A stretch of 33,543 nt of DNA, taken from a virus. The notes below the pieces were generated by a model. It saw only the letters and a list, made by a program, of their open reading frames with translations, did not search any database and was not told the origin of the DNA. The position numbers and the translations under genes were made by a program. Numbering within the stretch: position 1 is the stretch's first letter; every line of letters starts with the position of its first letter. This document shows, in pieces, positions 15,486-22,628 of the stretch. The stretch covers positions 1 through 33,543 of the IMG/VR virus record IMGVR_UViG_3300036861_000374; one strand, written 5' to 3'.

Positions 15486-16751
15486 TTACCAACTAATTGT
15501 CCCTTCAACGAAAAAATCGGGTCTGAAAATCCCAAGCCCAATTCTTTCTTCCGCCAAAATTGCGATTTTATTTTCGATAAAGTAGCTCGCGTGCTGGTTC
15601 CCTGCCCGGATGACAGTTTGCTGCCGGTCAAAGATGGCAGCGCCCAACCGGCCGGAGCCCACCAAGAACTTGAGCGCTTCCATGGCCGGGGTCCTGATCG
15701 GCGTCAGGCCGTAGACGGTGCTCGGAGCCGTCCCGTACGGCACACCGGTCCCAAAGCCAGCGTCAAACTGCGTGCTGTGCCGCGTCGTGACCATGAGCCA
15801 GAAGTCCGTCGGATTCATGGCCAGGAAGTCGGCCTCGCCGTCGACAAGCTCGATCTTGCCGATAGCCCGGCCGATCCCGGCGGCCGCCTCCCCAGCGCCC
15901 ACGGACGCGATGGTCTGGAGGCCGACTGTCTGGCGGATGCCCCGGAGATCGGGCGACACGCCGTTCCCGTTCAGGATCTCGGCCTCTTCGCGGAAGGCGA
16001 GCATGTAGCCGAGACGGCGATCAATGTAGCCCCGGAGCGTGGGCGCGTCGTCGATGATCTCCGTCGTCACCGGAATCCACGCTGCGATCTTGCGGATCGG
16101 AGCATCGGCGGCGACGAACTGCATTGTCACCTCGGGCTTGGCCACGCCTTCGGCCACGCTGGAGGCCCCCGTCTGGTTCGTGGCGGGGTTCAGCTCCCGA
16201 ATGTACGGAACCGAGTTCAGCGTGGTCGAGATGACCGAGAGCACGTCCCGGATGAACATGCGCTGCTCGCGCGGCACGGGCGGCATAGGGGTCCCACGGG
16301 GCATCCACAGGCCCGCTGCGGGGTCCGTCTGTGCCGTGTCGAGCAGGGTCCGATACTCCGCGCTGGGCAGAGCATGACGCCACTCGATGAGGTTGTTGGC
16401 CTCGATGTCCGGGAGGTTGCCACCCACGTAGGTGCCGTGATTGGCGTAGTGCTCGTGGGCCGTGTAGATCTCGCCCGGTGAGCGGTACTCGTAGCCGTCG
16501 TTCCCCGTGCGGGCCATCGCGGCCCGGGGGCCCTTCGGTGCTTCTGGGGGCTCGGGGCCACGCTCGTAGGCGATGAGGATGGCGTCGAGGTGATTGATCG
16601 AGCGCGTGGCCTCCCGGACGTCGTCTTCCCAGGTATCGGAGCGGTCCTCGGGGGCCGTGCTGCGGAGCTCGTAGAGCTTGTCGCCAGCGGCGAGCAGGTC
16701 CGACCGGACCTCGGACGCGGGCGGACGTTCGTCAGTCGTCGCTGCTGGCAT
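15486..16751 (-). CDS. HK97-fold major capsid protein
   Basis: A 421-residue capsid subunit. Residues 1-110 are charged and helix-rich (SEVRSDLLAAGDKLYELR...), a delta/scaffold-like region likely removed by the prohead protease. The HK97 core follows: P-loop and spine motifs (VPREQRMFIRDVLSVISTT, SVAEGVAKPEVTMQF, IAAWIPVTTEIIDDAPTL, REEAEILNGNGVSPDLRGI), the A-domain segment with DFLAMNPTDFWLMVTTR, and the C-terminal RAGNQHASYFIENKIAILAE and ERIGLGIFRPDFFVEGT. AGGAGG precedes the ATG by 8 nt. From about 15595 to the stop the codons turn AT-rich (ATT, TTT, AGA, AAA), unlike the rest of the gene, although the protein pattern is intact. Confidence 0.92.
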   Translation of the reverse strand: MPAATTDERPPASEVRSDLLAAGDKLYELRSTAPEDRSDTWEDDVREATRSINHLDAILIAYERGPEPPEAPKGPRAAMARTGNDGYEYRSPGEIYTAHEHYANHGTYVGGNLPDIEANNLIEWRHALPSAEYRTLLDTAQTDPAAGLWMPRGTPMPPVPREQRMFIRDVLSVISTTLNSVPYIRELNPATNQTGASSVAEGVAKPEVTMQFVAADAPIRKIAAWIPVTTEIIDDAPTLRGYIDRRLGYMLAFREEAEILNGNGVSPDLRGIRQTVGLQTIASVGAGEAAAGIGRAIGKIELVDGEADFLAMNPTDFWLMVTTRHSTQFDAGFGTGVPYGTAPSTVYGLTPIRTPAMEALKFLVGSGRLGAAIFDRQQTVIRAGNQHASYFIENKIAILAEERIGLGIFRPDFFVEGTISW

Positions 16752-16768
16752 GTCGGCGCCTCCTCGCG

Positions 16769-16801
16769 AAAAAGGATCGGGGGCCCTATCGGGGCCGATC
16801 C
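16769..16801 (-). terminator. Intrinsic-terminator-like hairpin just upstream of the capsid gene
   Basis: Read on the - strand, GGATCGG (16801-16795) pairs with CCGATCC (16780-16774), with further CCC/GGG pairing inside, followed at once by five T (16773-16769). This is a textbook Rho-independent terminator. It lies after the lysozyme-like gene and ends only 17 nt before the capsid ATG, leaving just room for its AGGAGG site. Confidence 0.7.
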
Positions 16802-16876
16802 CCGGAGACGCCTATCGGGTCGTGCTGCGGGGGGCTATGCGGTTGCGAGGGAGTGTGTCATAGGACGCTGCAAGGG

Positions 16877-17272
16877 TCAAGACCGACGTCCGCAGACAGG
16901 CCATGCTCGGCGGCCTTGCCTCTCTAAGATGGACCGGGCCTGTGCCAGATTCGTCCTCGGGTCGAACGAGCCACGGTAGACCTGAAGCAACCCGTGGTAA
17001 GGGCCCCGCGGGTTCACCGCGCGTGGGTTGCCTTGGCTCTCGCACCGCATCGTTCGGAGCGCCCACTCCACAGGCAGACCGGACTCCTCCACCAGCGGGC
17101 GCCAGCGCTCTATGGGGTTATCTGATGCCGGAGGCTCCGCTCGCGGCTCTCCGTCGCTATGCGAGGCCGGAGATGGGCTTGTGGCGGGCTCAGGCATGGG
17201 GAGAGGAATCTTGGGGGCAGGTTGCAGCGCTCCCAAGATGGCCGTCAGGGTGGCGAGCACTCCGGCGAGCAC
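16877..17272 (-). CDS. Lysozyme/transglycosylase-like protein with N-terminal hydrophobic segment
   Basis: A 131-residue protein. Residues 1-17 are hydrophobic (LAGVLATLTAILGAL), a signal or anchor segment; 18-52 are a Pro/Ser linker; 53-127 are an SLT/goose-lysozyme-like domain. The catalytic Glu is probably E78 in MRCESQGNPRAVNPRG, followed by GLLQV and NLAQARSIL, with a final AWPVC where family members have AW..C. It would cleave peptidoglycan, either as the lysis enzyme or during DNA entry. Its place between the accessory island and the capsid gene is unusual. The start is GTG (17270-17272), forced by an in-frame TAA four codons upstream; AAGGTG precedes it. Confidence 0.7.
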   Translation of the reverse strand: MLAGVLATLTAILGALQPAPKIPLPMPEPATSPSPASHSDGEPRAEPPASDNPIERWRPLVEESGLPVEWALRTMRCESQGNPRAVNPRGPYHGLLQVYRGSFDPRTNLAQARSILERQGRRAWPVCGRRS

Positions 17273-17307
17273 CCGAGCACCTTACCCGCTCGTCGTAGGA
17301 TTCCGCA

Positions 17308-17514
17308 ATGCGGTACTGCGCGGACCCCGGCTGTCGGCAGGATCCCTCGGCCCTACGAAGCGACGGGCTCTGCTACGCGCACGGTAAGGAGGCCGACGGT
17401 TTGCTCAGCATGCGGCCGGAGCGTTGGGGGCGGATGCCGCCACTGTGGACTGCTCGGTCGCTCACCGCCCCGGGCACTAGCCCTACACCGCGCAGAGAGT
17501 GGCTAGGACCTTAG
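17308..17514 (+). CDS. Small zinc-finger protein on the opposite strand
   Basis: A 68-residue frame on the + strand, inside a long - strand operon. It starts MRYCADPGCRQDPSALRSDG and continues LCYAHGKEAD, giving a C-x4-C...C-x2-H pattern that matches the first knuckle of the HNH protein at 14571-15386 (CSVADC...GFCERH). AGGA lies 8 nt before the ATG. It exactly fills the space between the lysozyme start (17272) and the methyltransferase stop (17516), where no - strand gene exists. It may be a DNA-binding moron gene or a relic of an HNH element. Confidence 0.5.
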   Translation: MRYCADPGCRQDPSALRSDGLCYAHGKEADGLLSMRPERWGRMPPLWTARSLTAPGTSPTPRREWLGP

Positions 17515-17515
17515 G

Positions 17516-18058
17516 TCACGGCTTGGTGGCGAGGATCGCGCACTGCCACGGGGCGAGCGAAGGGTTAGGCCACATCGGCGGCGTGATCTCTTCCACCGAC
17601 ACCAGCTCGGTCACTGGCAAGCCGATGCCTCGCTGAACAGCGATGAGCGTCAGGAGCGCCGTGGGGGTCCACTCATGGCCGAGGCCCGGCATTTCCGGAG
17701 TCGGATTGGCGATGATGTCCCGGAGCAACCATCTCGGCTGTCCGGTGCGGATGGCAAGCTCGATACATGGCCCCACGACGGCGAGCGAGCCCCCCGGAGC
17801 CAGCACGCGCCAGCACTCGGCAATGACCTGGGGGACCTGCGCGTAGGGGAGGTGCTCGAGAACATGCCCAGCATACGCTTTGGAAAACGATCCGTCAGGA
17901 AGCGGCAACCCCTCGAGCACGTCCACCATGAGATCCGGCCGGCGCTTGTGGTGGGGCAAGTCGTACTTGTCGACGTTCAGCCAGCCCTCGGCATAGTGGT
18001 TCCCGGGGCCCAGATTCAGGCGCTTGGTGTCCAAGACAGGCGTGACTACGACGGCCAT
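17516..18058 (-). CDS. SAM-dependent methyltransferase (class I, type 11-like)
   Basis: A 180-residue Rossmann-type methyltransferase. Motif I is degenerate but clear (RLNLGPGNHYAEGWLNVDKY), followed by the acidic strand end (DLMVDVLEGLPLPDGSF), AYAGHVLEHLPYAQVPQVIA and WRVLAPGGSLAVVGP, the standard order of Methyltransf_11 proteins. Small phage members act on sugars, lipids or peptides rather than DNA; the substrate is unknown. Neighbours (glycosyltransferase, dioxygenase) suggest glycan or small-molecule decoration. I chose ATG at 18056-18058 with GGAGG 7 nt upstream; a GTG two codons earlier (18064) overlaps the previous stop and is also possible. Confidence 0.75.
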   Translation of the reverse strand: MAVVVTPVLDTKRLNLGPGNHYAEGWLNVDKYDLPHHKRRPDLMVDVLEGLPLPDGSFSKAYAGHVLEHLPYAQVPQVIAECWRVLAPGGSLAVVGPCIELAIRTGQPRWLLRDIIANPTPEMPGLGHEWTPTALLTLIAVQRGIGLPVTELVSVEEITPPMWPNPSLAPWQCAILATKP

Positions 18059-18060
18059 CC

Positions 18061-18231
18061 TCACTCCTCCCTCAGCACTCTCTCGATGATGTCCCTATCC
18101 CCGGAGTCCAGCGGCGTCTCCCCACTATCGAGGTACAGCGTCTCCTCGTCGAGGAAGTCGGGACCCGGTGCATGTTCCTTCAGCACACGGCGCATGATCT
18201 TCGCCAGCCTGGCATCGTCGTCAGTCTTCAT
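18061..18231 (-). CDS. Small acidic hypothetical protein (56 aa)
   Basis: This frame encodes MKTDDDARLAKIMRRVLKEH followed by 36 residues rich in Asp and Glu, ending in IIERVLREE. It looks like two amphipathic helices around an acidic loop. The ATG overlaps the stop of the dioxygenase gene as ATGA, and its TGA lies just before the methyltransferase start, so it is a coupled member of the operon. Function unknown. Confidence 0.6.
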   Translation of the reverse strand: MKTDDDARLAKIMRRVLKEHAPGPDFLDEETLYLDSGETPLDSGDRDIIERVLREE

Positions 18232-19049
18232 ACCGGAACGTGGTCCCTGATAGGGAAGTAAAACCCCCCGCTCGCGCGCTGGAGAGCCGGCGGCATGTCC
18301 GGGCGCGCGCCAATCCCAGAGTAGTGAGCGATCAGGGCCTTGCGCTGCATGCCGGGCACCTCGGGGGGCGAACCGCGGTGGATCAGGCGGGAGTGCCAGA
18401 TCAACACATCGCCCCGCTCGGCGAGGAACCGCCGAACCGGGGCGCCCCGCTCGGCGATCTCAGCCTCCACTGCCTCGGTGAGGAACCGCTCCGTCGTCTT
18501 CGGCCAGTTGGGGTCCTCCCGCTCATGGGGTTCGAGAAACGACAATGCCCGCTCGCGCGTGATCTCTCCCCACAGATGCGAGCCCGGCACGAACTCGAAG
18601 GGGCCGGAGCGTGGGTCGATGTCCTCAAGCGCCATCCACACGGCGGCGTAGTGGTCGGCCACGCCGGGCGGGTTGAGATAGCAATCCTGATGCCAGTTGC
18701 GCTCCGTGGACACCCATCCCGTCAGGTTGAGGTGCACGCCCATCGGCTCGCCGACGATCTCCCGCAGCGCCGCGGCCAGAGCGGAGTAGCAACACAGATC
18801 GAGCAGCTCGGGGCAGTCCATGTACGGCGTGACGTGCGGCCAGCCGTGGGGACCGAGGTTGGCTTCCCCGTATGCCCGCGCGTAGGCGTCCATCAAGTCA
18901 TCGGGCAAAAAGTCCTGCCAGATGACATAGCCCTGCTCGCGCCAGCGAGACACCAGAACGGATTCTAACCGCTCGCGCTTGTACCATCCCGCGTTACGCT
19001 CAGCGCGCCTATCGCTGCCGGGCTCGATCAGATCAGCGAAGCGAATCAC
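18228..19049 (-). CDS. Phytanoyl-CoA dioxygenase-like (PhyH) Fe(II)/2-oxoglutarate oxygenase
   Basis: A 273-residue protein with the PhyH double-stranded beta-helix pattern. Probable iron ligands are H120 and D122 (NWHQDCYLNPPG) and H224 (VLIWHSRLIHRGSPP), with R236 (MQRKALIAHYS) placed to bind 2-oxoglutarate. Other family marks are GYVIWQDFLPDDLMDAYARA near the N-terminus and SGPFEFVPGSHLWGE in the core. It would hydroxylate a small molecule, sugar or lipid. Together with the glycosyltransferase and methyltransferase it forms a modification cassette. ATG overlaps the stop upstream as ATGA. The substrate cannot be read from sequence. Confidence 0.85.
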   Translation of the reverse strand: MIRFADLIEPGSDRRAERNAGWYKRERLESVLVSRWREQGYVIWQDFLPDDLMDAYARAYGEANLGPHGWPHVTPYMDCPELLDLCCYSALAAALREIVGEPMGVHLNLTGWVSTERNWHQDCYLNPPGVADHYAAVWMALEDIDPRSGPFEFVPGSHLWGEITRERALSFLEPHEREDPNWPKTTERFLTEAVEAEIAERGAPVRRFLAERGDVLIWHSRLIHRGSPPEVPGMQRKALIAHYSGIGARPDMPPALQRASGGFYFPIRDHVPV

Positions 19050-19336
19050 GGGGCTTCGTCCCCCGCTGCCCTCGCTGCCATCTCCATGCGGATGCCGCTC
19101 AATTCCAAGCGCATTCGGTCTAGTTCCTCCGCCCAGGCTTGCACTCGTCGCGCATACCGCTCCTCTGCCCCCCGCAAGAAATCCTCCTTGGCAGTCTGAA
19201 TGACTCGCTCAGCGCGCTCTGACCACTTGTTGGCAAGACTCGACTCTAGGCCACGCCGGAGCCATCGCGCGTAAACGGCTAATGCGATCACAATAAACAG
19301 CAAGACGCTGTTGCTCGCAATCAAGAAACCCCTCAT
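19046..19336 (-). CDS. Membrane-anchored coiled-coil protein
   Basis: A 96-residue protein with one N-terminal membrane segment (residues about 4-22, FLIASNSVLLFIVIALAVYA) followed by a basic stop (RWLRRG) and a long charged helix to about residue 90 (EDFLRGAEERYARRVQAWAE...RMRLELSGIRMEMAARAAG). The topology resembles inner-membrane spanin or superinfection-exclusion proteins, but there is no partner gene nested inside it. Function unknown. It lies 4 bp downstream of the glycosyltransferase and overlaps the dioxygenase gene. Confidence 0.6.
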   Translation of the reverse strand: MRGFLIASNSVLLFIVIALAVYARWLRRGLESSLANKWSERAERVIQTAKEDFLRGAEERYARRVQAWAEELDRMRLELSGIRMEMAARAAGDEAP

Positions 19337-19340
19337 GATC

Positions 19341-20480
19341 TCACCTCGCCAGCTCCAGCGTACGCCTCTGCCGGATCTCCCATGCTTCCTCCCACGCTTC
19401 CCACCATAGCCCGCAGTGGACCTCGATCGTGAGCGCCGACGCCACCCGGCGTCCTCGCTCCGCCACCTCCGTGCGCCAGCTCTTGTCCTCGATCAGCCGG
19501 TGCACCTCACGCTCCCACGCGCGGGGCTTGGCGGCAAGGATCCCGGCCCCCATCTTCGCCAGCGCCGCGTACTCCGGGAGCGGCGATGCCACGAACGCTA
19601 CACCGAGGGCCGCGTACTCCAGCGGTTTCAGCCACGACTTGGCGCGAGAGAACCTCGTATCCCGCAGCGGGGCTATCCCCACGTCAAGCTCAGCTACAGC
19701 TTGAGGGTACTCCTCGATCGTCTTCGTCCACGGGACGTGCTCGCCCATGCCGTCGGGGATGTCGAGCGCCGCGCATGTCCCCTCGCCGCCGATGGCCCGG
19801 AAGCGGGCGCCGGTCGATGCCACCGCCCGGCCGATGGCACCATGAGTACATTCCAAGTCGCCGGGATGCGTCGCGGTTGAACCGGGCCAGCCGACGAGGA
19901 CGCCGGCAGAGCGGGAAGCCTTCTGCCCCCCTTGCTCCCGAGTCTGGGGCGGGTGGGTTGGGTCTGACGGCCGCGGGCCCCGCTCGCCGGCCACTGAGAG
20001 ATACCACGCCGGCACATAGTTCGGAAGGATTCTCACTCTGCCGTGGCCGCGGCCGTAGCGCTCGGCGAGGGATGCCGTCGTGACCGTGACAAGATCGGCG
20101 GCGTTGACGGCCTGCATGAGCCAGCGCCAGTTTCGGTCAGGGGAGTAGGCCGGATGCGTCTCGCGCCAAGCGGGGTTCTCGGACGGCGGGCAGGTGAAGT
20201 CGTCGTCGACTTCCACGACCACGGCACGGCCCTGAGCCTGGAGCTGCGGGACGGATAGGGCGAGCTCGCGCGTCAGGGGGCGCTGGAGGACCACCACGTC
20301 GACCTCCGGGGCGATGATGCGACGGAAGACCTCTCGGCCCCCGATGCCTTCCTGCCATACGGCGTCCAAGCGCTCGAGGATCTCCACCGGGGCACTTTGG
20401 TCACGGAGAGCCTGAGCAGGCCAGCGGAGACGGTATGACCCGCACCCCCATTCATCGGCAGGGTAAACGCCAACCCTCAC
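19341..20480 (-). CDS. GT-B fold glycosyltransferase
   Basis: A 379-residue protein of the GT4-like type found in actinophages. The N-terminal half has MRVGVYPADEWGCGSYRLRW, a VVLQRPL strand and DDDFTCPPSENPAW; a linker rich in Pro/Arg follows at about 165-190. The C-terminal nucleotide-sugar domain has VLVGWPGSTATHPGDL, then ELDVGIAPLRDTRFSRAKSW and LKPLEYAALGVAFVASPLPE, the conserved donor-binding E-x7-E region of GT4 enzymes. It could glycosylate virion proteins, modified DNA bases or the host surface. ATG overlap (ATGA) with the gene upstream. Confidence 0.85.
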   Translation of the reverse strand: MRVGVYPADEWGCGSYRLRWPAQALRDQSAPVEILERLDAVWQEGIGGREVFRRIIAPEVDVVVLQRPLTRELALSVPQLQAQGRAVVVEVDDDFTCPPSENPAWRETHPAYSPDRNWRWLMQAVNAADLVTVTTASLAERYGRGHGRVRILPNYVPAWYLSVAGERGPRPSDPTHPPQTREQGGQKASRSAGVLVGWPGSTATHPGDLECTHGAIGRAVASTGARFRAIGGEGTCAALDIPDGMGEHVPWTKTIEEYPQAVAELDVGIAPLRDTRFSRAKSWLKPLEYAALGVAFVASPLPEYAALAKMGAGILAAKPRAWEREVHRLIEDKSWRTEVAERGRRVASALTIEVHCGLWWEAWEEAWEIRQRRTLELAR

Positions 20481-20722
20481 GCCAGCGGCATCCCGTACTT
20501 ACCGGACGCCTTGACCTCAGCCCGCACGCGCTGGTAAGCGTCCTCCTGGCTGATGCGGTCCTGACGGGCGATTTCCCGATATGCCTTGATCGCCCACATA
20601 AGTGGCGTGGCGATGTGCCCGAGTGCGTCGGCGACGAGCATCTCGTGGAGCTGGCGGGCAGTGTAGGACCGCGGGGGCTTGCGCTGCCCAGGGGGGGTCA
20701 GGAGGTGGTAGGGCTTGCTCAC
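20477..20722 (-). CDS. Hypothetical protein
   Basis: An 81-residue basic, helix-rich protein (MSKPYHLLTPPGQRKPPRSY...HEMLVADALGHIATPLMWAI...QEDAYQRVRAEVKASGKYG). No family recognised. It is coupled at both ends by 4-bp overlaps, between another small protein and the glycosyltransferase. Confidence 0.55.
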   Translation of the reverse strand: MSKPYHLLTPPGQRKPPRSYTARQLHEMLVADALGHIATPLMWAIKAYREIARQDRISQEDAYQRVRAEVKASGKYGMPLA

Positions 20723-20922
20723 GTTAGGTGCTCAACCCATTCTGCGCGGATAAGCACCTCGTTCTCCCGCCTGCCTTCGATCCAGATGCGGATTTCGTCG
20801 GTAGGCCACACATCGGACCGTGGTTTAGTACCGATGTCGCCCCGAGCTACAGCATCCCGAACTTGGCGTAGTCGCTCAGGTACCTGATCCTCGCTGCCCA
20901 GCGGGGCGGTCTCCTTACGCAT
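20719..20922 (-). CDS. Hypothetical protein
   Basis: A 67-residue protein (MRKETAPLGSEDQVPERLRQ...), with an amphipathic helix followed by a likely two-strand unit (IRIWIEGRRENEVLIRAEWVE). Its ATG overlaps the last 8 bases of the prohead protease gene. Function unknown. Confidence 0.55.
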   Translation of the reverse strand: MRKETAPLGSEDQVPERLRQVRDAVARGDIGTKPRSDVWPTDEIRIWIEGRRENEVLIRAEWVEHLT

Positions 20923-22462
20923 TGAACTTGTCTAAGTGCTTGCGAAGGTGGGCACGTACGGCGTCCTGCTCGCCGGTCGGGATATCCGACTGTGGGAGCC
21001 GGGACAGAGCGTTGCGCACGCCGGAGATGTTGGCAGCCCCGCCCTTGGTCTTGTGGTGGGGCAGCTTGTACGAACCCTTGGCATCCGGGTCCCCGTCGGC
21101 GCTGCGCCACGCGTGGCAGTAGCGAAGCGTGGCGGCCTCGTTGGGCATGGCAGCCACCGCGGCGGGGCCATCCCATGCCTCGTCGATCACGGCCGTGTCG
21201 TGGGAGGCGATGGCCGTCCGACTCCCCCGGTAGGCGCTGCGGCCGAGACGAGAGAGGGCAGCATCGGCGTCGGCCAGCGCTCGGGCATCGGCCTCGGCAT
21301 CGCGCGTAGGGGGGTCTGCCGCCGGCCCGTCCGGAGCAGGAGGGTCGGGCTCAACCGCTCCGGACGGCGCGGTGGCCGGCGGGGCTTCAGTGGCAGCGGC
21401 CCGGAGCTCCACAAGGGCGTCGGTGATGTCCAGCGAGCCGGCGTGGAGACGAAGCGCGAGGTCACGAGCGACGTCGATGTCCACGGCTGTGTAGAGCTTG
21501 CCGGCGCTGCGGAAACTGCCCGCGAGCGGCTTCGTCTCGGGCACAGCTCCCACCAGCACCGGGGACCACTCGATCTCGAATGCCTGGCTCATGATCTCCC
21601 GGGCACCAGCGGGCACTCCCTCTGGGGGATTCTCCGTGTCCACGTTCTCCCAGCGCTCCCGGTCGAACGCGAAGGACAACTCGTCGACATCGCCGTCACG
21701 CATCTGAGTCCATGCCTGATAGGCCCGGGGCACGGCATCGAACTCCGAGAACTGCACGGCATGCCATGCCTGGTTCCCCTTGCTCTCGGCGGCCACCGCC
21801 CGGCCGATGATGTCGAGCCAGTCGTGACCCCAGACACCCTTGGGGAGCTTTCGCTTCCACCCCTCGTCGAACACACCAGGTCTCCATAATGTTCCGAAAT
21901 CGTCCACGATGTCGTAGGTACAGACGAAGATCTCGCCCTGCCGCTTCGTCTCGTTGGTGACCCGGAACTCGGTCATCTGGAACGCCCGGTGCTCGCCCGC
22001 AATCGGGATCATCGGGCGCCCTCGGGCCGCCGGCCGGTAGCGGGGAGGTGGGACTTGGACCGATGCCCTGCCCGCGAAGTAGACGGCCATGTGCCCCTTG
22101 GCCCCCTCCTCGGTCTCGTGGCAGGAGCAGTCCTCCAGACGTTTGCCGTCCTCTCCGACCACGCCCCAGGGCTTGCTCTCCGGGCAGCCCGGCGCGCCCT
22201 CTACGACCTGGTACTTCGCCCGCTCAGCGACCTCCACGGCCCTGCCCCCTTCCTCGCTCGCGTAGAGCGCCGCCAATTGCTTGAGTGCATCCTGCTTCGT
22301 TGCGTGGCATCCGACGGCCTCGCCCGTGGCGTCCTTCACGACGGCAAACGGCTTGGAGGACGGGCAGCCGGAGTGGTCCTGCGCTATGTGCCAAGGCGTT
22401 TTTGTTCCTCCTCCCTGCTCCGAAACGCGGGGGGAACATATCCAGTGACCTTGTTCCAGCAA
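20915..22462 (-). CDS. HK97-type prohead protease (S78) with extra N- and C-terminal domains
   Basis: Up to 515 residues. Residues about 24-130 hold two related units (CPSSKPFAVVKDATGEAVGCH; CPESKPWGVVGEDGKRLEDCSCH) common in phage head proteins. Residues about 155-320 are the protease: TEFRVTNETKRQGEIFV, the catalytic His in WGHDWLDIIGRAVA (H213) and Ser in DVDELSFAFDRE (S263). Residues about 445-515 are another familiar module (CHAWRSADGD...YKLPHHKTKGG...VRAHLRKHLDKF), after an Ala/Pro/Asp linker. It matures the capsid. The start is unclear: the only canonical one is a poorly supported TTG at 22462, while a perfect AGGAGG stands 7 nt before an ACG (22397-22399) at the natural domain boundary. 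Confidence 0.82.
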   Translation of the reverse strand: MLEQGHWICSPRVSEQGGGTKTPWHIAQDHSGCPSSKPFAVVKDATGEAVGCHATKQDALKQLAALYASEEGGRAVEVAERAKYQVVEGAPGCPESKPWGVVGEDGKRLEDCSCHETEEGAKGHMAVYFAGRASVQVPPPRYRPAARGRPMIPIAGEHRAFQMTEFRVTNETKRQGEIFVCTYDIVDDFGTLWRPGVFDEGWKRKLPKGVWGHDWLDIIGRAVAAESKGNQAWHAVQFSEFDAVPRAYQAWTQMRDGDVDELSFAFDRERWENVDTENPPEGVPAGAREIMSQAFEIEWSPVLVGAVPETKPLAGSFRSAGKLYTAVDIDVARDLALRLHAGSLDITDALVELRAAATEAPPATAPSGAVEPDPPAPDGPAADPPTRDAEADARALADADAALSRLGRSAYRGSRTAIASHDTAVIDEAWDGPAAVAAMPNEAATLRYCHAWRSADGDPDAKGSYKLPHHKTKGGAANISGVRNALSRLPQSDIPTGEQDAVRAHLRKHLDKFNA

Positions 22463-22617
22463 TCATGGCATCGCCAAGGTGCCTCGCTGGTCTCCCTCGG
22501 AGCGAGCCAGATTGATTCAGACCAACCGACTTCGTGCCCGCAAGCCGGACAGCGTGCCTCAAACTCCGCCTCGGCCGTCAGGTACTCGTCCGGCCATGAA
22601 GGCGCGCTTACACTCAC
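22384..22617 (-). CDS. Small zinc-ribbon protein
   Basis: A 77-residue protein with two Cys pairs (CPACGHE...CHDCWNK) that could bind one zinc, an N-terminal acidic helix (WPDEYLTAEAEFEAR) and a charged C-terminus. It starts at GTG (22615-22617), 11 nt after the portal stop, with a weak ribosome binding site. Its end overlaps the start region of the protease gene. Function unknown. Confidence 0.6.
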   Translation of the reverse strand: MSVSAPSWPDEYLTAEAEFEARCPACGHEVGWSESIWLAPRETSEAPWRCHDCWNKVTGYVPPAFRSREEEQKRLGT

Positions 22618-22628
22618 GGCCGGATGGT

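Noticed and set aside
14652-16481. 609-codon + strand open frame over the HNH and capsid genes
   Set aside because: Both covered genes have clear protein families and ribosome binding sites on the other strand; this frame has neither.
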